Positions 1 to 9,006 of a DNA stretch of 64,000 nt are shown piece after piece. The translations under genes were made by a program, and so were the position numbers. This stretch comes from Myxococcales bacterium. Lineage in GTDB: Bacteria; Myxococcota_A; Polyangia; Polyangiales; JAFGIB01. The stretch is from NCBI GenBank assembly GCA_029880325.1, contig JAOUOP010000034.1, forward strand, positions 1 to 64,000, given 5' to 3'. The notes under the pieces were generated by a model that made no database searches, was not told where the DNA came from, and saw only the letters and a program-made list of their open reading frames with translations. Every line of letters begins with the position of its first letter. Positions within the stretch are counted from its first letter, which is position 1.

Positions 1-66
1 GAGATCCTGGCCGAGGAGGGGCACGGTCAACAGGTGGTCTTCCTGCCTCTGCAGAAGAGCGCCTGA
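1..66 (+). CDS. 3' end of an unidentified protein (partial)
   Basis: The window opens inside an open frame that gives 21 residues (EILAEEGHGQQVVFLPLQKS, then Ala) before a TGA stop at 64-66. The codons are GC-rich, like the neighbouring real genes. Nothing in this tail identifies a family, so no function is offered. It ends about 210 bp upstream of the bacterioferritin gene, with a C-rich tandem repeat in between, so it is probably a separate transcription unit. Confidence 0.45.
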   Translation, partial: EILAEEGHGQQVVFLPLQKSA

Positions 67-122
67 GCGCTGCGCGGGAGCCGCCCGGCAAAACCCGCCG
101 ACAGGCCGCAAGCCCGCTTGCT

Positions 123-198
123 CGCCCCCCCCTTCGCACGCCCCCCCCCTTCGCACGCCCCCCCCTCGCACGCCCCCCCCCTTCGCACGCCCCCCGGG
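123..198. repeat. C-tract tandem repeat, about four copies
   Basis: The core CTTCGCACGC, or a close variant, recurs about four times separated by runs of 7-9 cytosines, in the gap between the partial first gene and bacterioferritin. Read on the other strand these are G-tracts, so the stretch could form G-quadruplex-like structures. It could also vary in copy number by slippage. No coding potential is seen. Confidence 0.75.
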
Positions 199-278
199 GC
201 GCGCGGCCGTGGTAGGGTCCGTCGCCGCAACCGCCCCGGGGGAAGACCGGGGCCAAGGCCACAGCCGAGGAACTCGAC

Positions 279-743
279 ATGCAAGGCGATCCGAAGGTCA
301 TCGAAGTGCTCGGCGAGGTGCTCGCCGCCGAGCTGACCGCCATCAACCAGTACTTCATCCACGCCAAGATGTGCGCCAACTGGGGTTTCACCAAGCTGGC
401 CGACAAAAAGCGCGAGGAGTCGATCGAGGAGATGCGCGACGCCGACGCCGTCATCGACCGCATCCTCTTTTTGGGCGGCGTGCCCAACATGCAGCGGCTC
501 AACCCCGTGAAGGTGGGCGAAGATCCCGTCGAGCAGCATCAGGTGGACCTGGCCCTGGAGCTGAGCGCCATCGAGCGGCTGAACAAGGGCATTTCCCTGT
601 GCCGCGAGGTGGGCGACAACGGCAGTCGCGAGCTGCTGGAGCGCATCCTCAAGGGCGAGGAACACGCCGCCGACTGGCTCGAGGGTCAGCTGCACGCCAT
701 CGAGCAGATCGGCAAGGAGCGCTACCTCGCCGAACAGCTCTGA
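279..743 (+). CDS. bfr: Bacterioferritin with altered ferroxidase ligands
   Basis: This 154-aa protein aligns end to end with E. coli bacterioferritin, the 24-subunit haem-containing iron store. The ferroxidase ligands Glu18, Glu51, Glu94 and Glu127 are present, as are Tyr25 and the haem ligand Met52. The two histidine ligands are not: position 54 is Asp (EEMRDAD) and position 130 is Ala, with a His one residue earlier (EEHAADW). Iron oxidation at a canonical di-iron site may therefore be impaired, or the subunit may work with a partner, as mixed bacterioferritins do elsewhere. The ATG is preceded by GAGG at 267-270. The family call is firm; the functional consequence is inference. Confidence 0.95.
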   Translation: MQGDPKVIEVLGEVLAAELTAINQYFIHAKMCANWGFTKLADKKREESIEEMRDADAVIDRILFLGGVPNMQRLNPVKVGEDPVEQHQVDLALELSAIERLNKGISLCREVGDNGSRELLERILKGEEHAADWLEGQLHAIEQIGKERYLAEQL

Positions 744-818
744 GCCGGGGTCCCCTTTTCGTGGGTCGCTGCGCAACACTCTGCTCCAGGTGCTGACCTG
801 ACAACTCCAAGGCAGCCA

Positions 819-1655
819 TTGCGGGAGGGGCAGGAGCTGGCGCCCGCGGCAGCACCGGGGCTGCGCCTGTGGCAAGCGCTGCTGTGGGTACTCGGGGCAG
901 GCGTCGCCGCCCAGCTGGCCGGCGGGCTGGTCGCGACGCTGATGCGCACGAGCCTGGTGGGCGCCGGGGCCCGCGCCGAACAGCTCCAGGGCTCGGCCCT
1001 GGTCATCCTGCCCTCCATGGTCGCCTCCATGGGCGCCATGCTGGGCATCACGCTGCTTTCGCCACTGCTTTCGGGCCGGCCGCTGGGCCCGAGCCTGGGC
1101 CTCAGGCCCGCCCATCCGGCGAGCTACCTGGCCGCCGCCGCCGGCACCATCGCCCTGGGCCCCCTGGGCGACCTCTTCATGCGCACGGCCGAGCAGCTGT
1201 GGCCGGATGCCACCCTGGACGCGGTGCCCATGCTGCGCCAGCTGGTGCAGGACAGCCCGCTGCTCTACGTCTGGCCCGTGGTCGCGCTCATGCCCGGACT
1301 GTGCGAGGAGCTGCTCTTCCGTGGCCTCTTGCAACGGGCTGCCCCGCCCGGCTTCGCCGCCATCACCGTCTCGGCCGTCAGCTTCGCCCTCTTCCACGTC
1401 GACCCCCACCACATCGCCGGCGTCCTGCCGCTGGGATTGTTCTTGGCCTGGGTCGCCGAGCGCCACGGCACCTGGGTCAGCATCGTCGCCCACGTGGCCA
1501 ATAACAGCGCCGCCATCGCCGCCACCAGCAGTGCGCAGTTCGATGTCGGTTACGGCACCGATGTGGAGATGCCGCTGTGGTGGATGCTGCCGGGCCTGGG
1601 CATCGCGGCTCTATGCGCTCGGGTGCTCGTGAAGCTGCCGGCGCGCACGGCTTGA
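819..1655 (+). CDS. CPBP-family intramembrane glutamic endopeptidase
   Basis: This 278-aa membrane protein carries the three CPBP (CAAX protease/bacteriocin-processing, Abi) motifs. They are EELLFRG at 163-169, a His in FALFH near 193, and HVANN at about 225-229. Several hydrophobic segments surround them. The family includes Rce1-like prenyl-protein proteases and many bacterial members of unknown substrate, which act within the inner membrane. The start is a TTG at 819; no better ATG or GTG precedes the first hydrophobic segment. It lies 75 bp after bfr and may share its transcript, but there is no obvious functional link. Confidence 0.85.
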   Translation: MREGQELAPAAAPGLRLWQALLWVLGAGVAAQLAGGLVATLMRTSLVGAGARAEQLQGSALVILPSMVASMGAMLGITLLSPLLSGRPLGPSLGLRPAHPASYLAAAAGTIALGPLGDLFMRTAEQLWPDATLDAVPMLRQLVQDSPLLYVWPVVALMPGLCEELLFRGLLQRAAPPGFAAITVSAVSFALFHVDPHHIAGVLPLGLFLAWVAERHGTWVSIVAHVANNSAAIAATSSAQFDVGYGTDVEMPLWWMLPGLGIAALCARVLVKLPARTA

Positions 1656-1715
1656 CCCGTAGGACGTGCGCCTCACTCTTTACGCCCCTCGAGCATCCGT
1701 GCTTCCCTACGCGCC

Positions 1716-2636
<921 letters not shown>

Positions 2637-2702
2637 AGACGGCGCGCCAGGAGGGGGGCCCGGGGGCTCGGACGGGGGGCCAAGGATGTGCCCCGGGCGC
2701 CT

Positions 2703-3170
2703 TCAGGCGACCGGGAGTTCCTGGGTGAGCCCGCCGTCGAGGGCCTCGAAGTCTTCGGAAGCCAAGTCGGTCACCAAAGCTTCTTCGGTCGGCACCAGGC
2801 TGTGGCTGAGGTCGCTCAGGCGCAGCGCATAGGCTCCGAAGTACTCGCCGAGCAGCTGCCTGACCGCCTCGGGCTCGAAGTCCCTACAACTGTAGACGTC
2901 GAGCACGAAAAAGTTGCGCTGGGGCCAGGTGTGGATGGCGCAGTGGGAGGTCGAAAGCACGGCCACCCCGGTCACCCCACCTTCGTCCTCGAAGGGCTCC
3001 ACGTTGAGCTTGGAGATTTCCTCCTCGACCTCGTAGAGATGGGGCGCACCGAGCAGCCGCATTCCCAAGCGCGAGACCATGGCCTCAAGTAAGTCGCGCA
3101 TGACCGCGACGCTCCGAAGGCGGTCCGCCTGACCTTTGCCTACGACTTTGACGTGACGCCCGTGACTCAT
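2703..3170 (-). CDS. speD: S-adenosylmethionine decarboxylase proenzyme
   Basis: This 155-aa protein is a class 1 bacterial AdoMet decarboxylase, the pyruvoyl enzyme that makes the aminopropyl donor for spermidine. The self-cleavage Ser75, His80 and Cys95 are present with the same spacing as Ser63/His68/Cys83 of the Thermotoga enzyme (motifs STSHCAIHTWP and DVYSC). The residue before the cleavage serine is Thr rather than the usual Glu. I start it at the ATG at 3170, because MSHGRH matches the family N-terminus; a TTG at 3203 is possible. No spermidine synthase gene is in the window. It is transcribed divergently from yhbH. Confidence 0.88.
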   Translation of the reverse strand: MSHGRHVKVVGKGQADRLRSVAVMRDLLEAMVSRLGMRLLGAPHLYEVEEEISKLNVEPFEDEGGVTGVAVLSTSHCAIHTWPQRNFFVLDVYSCRDFEPEAVRQLLGEYFGAYALRLSDLSHSLVPTEEALVTDLASEDFEALDGGLTQELPVA

Positions 3171-3282
3171 GCGAAAACCGCCGGACGAGAGTGAAAAAAA
3201 CAACTACCCGTGGATTAGAGCGGCGGAAGCTACGGCCAAGGCCCGGGCTTGTCAAACGAATTAAGGAGTAGACAAAAGCCCT

Positions 3283-4449
3283 GTGAAATCCTTGGGCAAT
3301 TTGGCCATGGCGGTGACTTTCCGCGCAGGCTACAATCAAGAAGTGTCCCTTCGGGTCGACCAGGACCACGCACGGTTCAAACACATCATTCGGGGAAAGA
3401 TTCGTCAGAATCTCCGGCGCTACATCTCCAAGGGCGAGCTGTTGGGGCGTCAGGGCAAGGACACCGTCTCGATCCCGATCCCCCAGATCGACATTCCCCG
3501 CTTTCGCTTCGCCGACAAGCAGCAGGGGGGCGTAGGCCAGGGCGACGGCGAGCCCGGCGACGGCCTGGGGCAGCCGGGCGAAGGCCAGGGGCAGGGTCCG
3601 GCCGGCCAGGGTGAGGGTGAGCACGTCCTCGAGGTGGATGTGGACCTGCAGGAGCTGGCCCAGATCCTGGGCGAAGAGCTCGAGCTGCCCAACATCGAGG
3701 ACAAGGGCAAAAGCCGCATCGAGCAGGTCAAAGACCGCTACGTGGGGCTGCGCAAGGTGGGCCCCAACTCCCTGCGCCACTTCCGCCGCACCTTCCGGCA
3801 GGCCCTCAAGCGCCAGATCACCATGGGCACCTACGATCGCGCGCGCCCGGTGATCGTGCCGGTGCGCGACGACATGCGCTTCCGCAGCTGGCGCACCGAG
3901 GTCGAACCCGTCGCCAACGCCGTGATCCTCTACATGATGGACGTCAGCGGCTCCATGGGCGACGAGCAAAAGGAGATCGTGCGCATCGAATCCTTCTGGC
4001 TCGACACCTGGTTGCAGAGCCAATACCAGGGGCTCGAGACGCGCTTCGTGATCCACGACGCAGTCGCGCGCGAGGTCGACCGCGACACCTTCTTTCGCAC
4101 CCGCGAATCCGGCGGCACCATGATCTCGTCGGCCTACAAGCTCGCCGCCGACATCATCGAGCAGGACTATCCCGTCAGCGAGTGGAATATCTACCTCTTC
4201 CACTTCTCCGACGGCGACAACTGGAGCGTCGACGACACACTTCTGTGCGTGCAGCTCTTGCGCGACAAGTTGATGCCCGCGGCCAATGTCTTTTGCTACG
4301 GCCAGGTCGAAAGCCCCTACGGCTCGGGGCAGTTCATCAAGGACCTGCACGAGCACTTCGCCGGCGAGGACAAGCTCCTGACCAGCGAGATCCGAGACCG
4401 CGACGCCATCATGGACTCGATCAAGGACTTCCTGGGCAAAGGCAAGTAG
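3283..4449 (+). CDS. yhbH: YhbH/YeaH family protein (DUF444)
   Basis: This 388-aa protein belongs to the DUF444 family. Members occur with the PrkA kinase and SpoVR and are linked to sporulation in Bacillus and to stress or stationary phase in enterics; the molecular role is unknown. A Gly/Gln-rich linker spans about 81-113. A von Willebrand A-like domain follows, with a MIDAS-type DVSGSMG at 220-226. The start is a GTG at 3283. The stop lies 4 bp before the spoVR start, so the two are co-transcribed. The usual third partner, prkA, is not adjacent. Confidence 0.9.
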   Translation: MKSLGNLAMAVTFRAGYNQEVSLRVDQDHARFKHIIRGKIRQNLRRYISKGELLGRQGKDTVSIPIPQIDIPRFRFADKQQGGVGQGDGEPGDGLGQPGEGQGQGPAGQGEGEHVLEVDVDLQELAQILGEELELPNIEDKGKSRIEQVKDRYVGLRKVGPNSLRHFRRTFRQALKRQITMGTYDRARPVIVPVRDDMRFRSWRTEVEPVANAVILYMMDVSGSMGDEQKEIVRIESFWLDTWLQSQYQGLETRFVIHDAVAREVDRDTFFRTRESGGTMISSAYKLAADIIEQDYPVSEWNIYLFHFSDGDNWSVDDTLLCVQLLRDKLMPAANVFCYGQVESPYGSGQFIKDLHEHFAGEDKLLTSEIRDRDAIMDSIKDFLGKGK

Positions 4450-4453
4450 CTCC

Positions 4454-5995
<1,542 letters not shown>

Positions 5996-6021
5996 GGGTC
6001 CGCGCCTTGGGCGCTCGACGC

Positions 6022-7449
6022 TCAGAGCGACTTCAGCTCGTTGATCACGTCCTGCAGGACCTTCTTGGCGTCGCCGAAGATCATGGTCGTATTGTCGTGC
6101 TCGAAGAGCGTGTTCTTGATGCCCGCGTAACCCGGGCTCAGGCTGCGCTTGACGACGAAGACCGAACGCGAATCGTGCACGTTCAGGATCGGCATGCCGT
6201 AGATGGGGCTCGACTTGTCGCTCAGGGCCGCCGGGTTGACCACGTCGTTGGCGCCCAGGACGATCGACACGTCGGTGCTCTTGAACTCCGGATTGATCAC
6301 GTCCATCTCGAGCAGCTGCTCGTAGGGCACGTCAGCCTCGGCCAACAGCACGTTCATGTGCCCGGGCATGCGGCCGGCCACCGGATGGATGGCGTAGGTG
6401 ACCTTGCAGCCGCGGGCGATCAGCAGGTCAGCCATCTCGCGCACCGCATGCTGGGCCTGGGCCACTGCCAGACCGTAACCCGGCACGACCACCACCGACT
6501 CGGCGGTCTCCAGCAGCATCGCCGCCTCCTCGGCACCGCAAGAGGTGACGTTGCTGTATTCCTCGTCGCCGCCGCCCCCGCCGCCGTCCTCGCCGAAGCC
6601 GCCGACCAGGACGTTGAGCAGCGAGCGATTCATGGCCACGCACATGATCTGCGTCAGAATCAGGCCGGAAGCGCCCACCAGCGCACCGCTGATGATCAGG
6701 AGGTTATTGCCAAGCACGAAGCCCGTGGCCGAAGCGGCCATGCCCGAGTAGGAGTTGAGCAGCGAGACCACGACGGGCATGTCGGCGCCGCCGATGGGGA
6801 TGACAAGCAGCACACCCAGGGCCAGGCTCACCAGCGTGAGCATAAGCGCCGGCTGCTCGGCGCCGCCGCCCGTTTGGTAGGCGAACTGCCCCACCAGCAC
6901 CACGGCACCGATGCCCAACAAAGCGTTGATCACGTGGCGACCGGGCAGCATGATGGGCTGGCCGCGCTTGAGCTTGCCCTGCAGCTTCAAAAAGGCGATC
7001 AGACTGCCACTGAGGGTGAGCGCACCGATCAGGATCGACAGCCCCACGGTCACCGCCTGGGAGCCGCCGATCACGGAGGCGGCGCTGTCGACGCTGCCCG
7101 TCTCGACCAGCTCCTGCCACACCACCGCCAACGCCACCAGCGCCGAGGCGGCGCCGCCGAAACCGTTGAAGAGCGCCACCATCTCGGGCATGGAGGTCAT
7201 CTCGACCTTCACCGCGGCAATGCCACCCACCAAGCCGCCCAGGATCACGCCGGCGATGATGAAGCGGTAGTCCACCTGCCCCATGTCGAGCAGGGTGCCG
7301 AGCACCGCCAGGAGCATCGCGGTCGAGGCGATGGTATTGCCGCTACGCGCGGTGCGCACGCGCCCGAGGCGCTTGAGGCCCAGGATGAAGAGGACCGCCG
7401 ACAACAGGTAGATCAGCGGTACCAGCGTCGAGCTGATCAGATCACTCAT
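6022..7449 (-). CDS. pntB: NAD(P) transhydrogenase subunit beta
   Basis: This 475-aa membrane subunit of proton-translocating transhydrogenase couples hydride transfer from NADH to NADP+ to proton entry. About nine hydrophobic segments fill the first 270 residues. An acidic, Gly-rich linker of roughly 15 residues follows. The C-terminal domain III binds NADP(H), with the VPGYGLAVAQAQH loop and the GANDVVNPAA motif. The ATG overlaps the stop of pntAB by 4 bp (ATGA). Last gene of a pntAA-pntAB-pntB operon. Confidence 0.96.
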   Translation of the reverse strand: MSDLISSTLVPLIYLLSAVLFILGLKRLGRVRTARSGNTIASTAMLLAVLGTLLDMGQVDYRFIIAGVILGGLVGGIAAVKVEMTSMPEMVALFNGFGGAASALVALAVVWQELVETGSVDSAASVIGGSQAVTVGLSILIGALTLSGSLIAFLKLQGKLKRGQPIMLPGRHVINALLGIGAVVLVGQFAYQTGGGAEQPALMLTLVSLALGVLLVIPIGGADMPVVVSLLNSYSGMAASATGFVLGNNLLIISGALVGASGLILTQIMCVAMNRSLLNVLVGGFGEDGGGGGGDEEYSNVTSCGAEEAAMLLETAESVVVVPGYGLAVAQAQHAVREMADLLIARGCKVTYAIHPVAGRMPGHMNVLLAEADVPYEQLLEMDVINPEFKSTDVSIVLGANDVVNPAALSDKSSPIYGMPILNVHDSRSVFVVKRSLSPGYAGIKNTLFEHDNTTMIFGDAKKVLQDVINELKSL

Positions 7450-7736
7450 TTCTTCTTCTTCCCGAACATCTTCAGCATGCGGTCGGTCACCATGAAGCCG
7501 CCGACCACGTTGATGGTCGCGAAGGCGATGGCCGCGCAGCCGAGGATGTTGCTGATCGTCGGATCGGCGGTCTTGGCCGTGTGCAGCGCACCGACGATGG
7601 TGATGCCGCTGATGGCGTTGGCACCGCTCATCAGCGGCGTGTGCAGGGTCGGCGGAACCTTGGTGATGACCTCGAAGCCGACGAACGACGCCAGCACCAG
7701 CACGTAGATCCCGATCAAGAGCGGTCCCATGGTCAT
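7446..7736 (-). CDS. pntAB: NAD(P) transhydrogenase subunit alpha part 2
   Basis: This 96-aa protein has three hydrophobic segments and corresponds to the membrane part of E. coli PntA, encoded separately as in Rhodospirillum and many alphaproteobacteria. Recognisable pieces are VPPTLHTPLMSG and NAISGI, followed by a helix ending in a Lys-rich tail (FGKKKK). It overlaps pntAA upstream and pntB downstream by 4 bp each, so the three subunits are translationally coupled in stoichiometric order. Confidence 0.95.
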   Translation of the reverse strand: MTMGPLLIGIYVLVLASFVGFEVITKVPPTLHTPLMSGANAISGITIVGALHTAKTADPTISNILGCAAIAFATINVVGGFMVTDRMLKMFGKKKK

Positions 7737-8908
7737 GCGGAGCCTCCTTCTGAAGCAGCCGACAACGCCTCGGCAGTGGGCTTGTGACGAACTTCTCCGG
7801 CGTGGGTCAACGCCGCTCCGGCGATGATCTCGTCCTCGAAGTCGAGCGCAAACGACGCATCCTTTTCGAGCAGCTTGACCAGGGCCTGCACGTTGCGGGC
7901 GAAGAGCATGCTGGCGTCGACCGGTGTCTGCGCGGGCAGGTCCGAGTAGCCGACGATCAGCACGCCATGCTTGGTCACTTCCTTGCCGTTCTCGGTCAGC
8001 TCGCAGTTGCCGCCCGAGTCGGCGGCCAGGTCGACGATCACCGAGCCGGCCTTCATCTGCTCGACCATGTCGGCGGGCACCAGGCGCGGCGCCGGACGGC
8101 CGGGGACCTGGGCGGTGGTGATGAGCACGTCGGCGGCGATCACGCGCTCGCGCACGATTTCGCGCTGCTTCTGCAGGAACTCGGGCGTGACTTCCTTGGC
8201 GTAACCGCCGTCGCCGGAGCCGCTCTCCTGCATCGGCAGGTCGATGAACTTGCCACCGAGGGACTCGACCTGCTCCTTGACCTCGGGGCGGATGTCGCTG
8301 ACCTCGACCACCGCGCCCAGGCGCCGCGCCGTAGCCACCGCCTGCAGACCGGCAACGCCTGCACCCATGATCACCACGCGCGCCGGCTGGATGGTGCCGG
8401 CCGCCGTCATCAGCAGCGGGAAATACTTTCCGAGCTTGCTGGCCGCCAAGAGCACCGCCTTGTAGCCGGCGATATTGGCCTGCGACGACAGCGTGTCCAT
8501 GCTCTGGGCGCGACTGATGCGCGGCACCAATTCCAGCGCCAGCCAGCTCACCTTGCCCGCCGCCATCATCTTGACGGCCTCGAGATTCTTGTTGGCCCAG
8601 GCGTGGGAGACCAGGATCGCCCCTTCCTTGAGCAGGCCGGCCTCATGGGCCGAAAGCGCCGGATTCTGCATTGGCGGACCGATCTTCAGCACCAGGTCGG
8701 CGCTCGCCCAGGCCGCCTTGGCATCGGTGCTGATGCTGGCCCCGGCCTCCTCAAAGGCCTTGTCCGACATGTACGCACCCGCACCGGCCCCGGTCTCAAC
8801 GGTCACTTCGAAACCGCCCTTGACGTATCGCTTGATCGTCTCGGGGGTCGCCGCGACCCGGGTCTCGCCGGGAGCGGACTCCTTGGGAACGAAAATCTTG
8901 GCAGCCAT
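7733..8908 (-). CDS. pntAA: NAD(P) transhydrogenase subunit alpha part 1
   Basis: This 391-aa soluble domain I subunit is of the alanine dehydrogenase/PNT fold and binds NAD(H). The N-terminus (PKESAPGETRVAATPET) and the nucleotide-binding GAGVAGLQAVATARRLGA segment are typical, followed by DIRPEVKEQVESLGG. It lacks the membrane segments of E. coli PntA, which are encoded by the next gene. It is first in the operon, about 100 bp from the end of the transglycosylase gene read in the same direction. The start is an ATG at 8908. Confidence 0.96.
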   Translation of the reverse strand: MAAKIFVPKESAPGETRVAATPETIKRYVKGGFEVTVETGAGAGAYMSDKAFEEAGASISTDAKAAWASADLVLKIGPPMQNPALSAHEAGLLKEGAILVSHAWANKNLEAVKMMAAGKVSWLALELVPRISRAQSMDTLSSQANIAGYKAVLLAASKLGKYFPLLMTAAGTIQPARVVIMGAGVAGLQAVATARRLGAVVEVSDIRPEVKEQVESLGGKFIDLPMQESGSGDGGYAKEVTPEFLQKQREIVRERVIAADVLITTAQVPGRPAPRLVPADMVEQMKAGSVIVDLAADSGGNCELTENGKEVTKHGVLIVGYSDLPAQTPVDASMLFARNVQALVKLLEKDASFALDFEDEIIAGAALTHAGEVRHKPTAEALSAASEGGSA

Positions 8909-9006
8909 CGCGGCTGCTTTATACCCGCTTTACGGTCTCCCTGACCACTGCTTTGCAAGGACGCCGTGTTGGACCGCGGCAGTCACCGCGACGATCGCTG
9001 CGGATC

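Noticed and set aside
27..1493. A 488-residue open frame on the minus strand across bacterioferritin and the CPBP gene
   Set aside because: It is antisense to two well-supported genes, is low-complexity and Gly/Gln/His-rich, and arises from the codon pattern of GC-rich DNA. The same applies to many long opposite-strand frames, such as plus-strand 9757-11844 and minus-strand 42899-45538.
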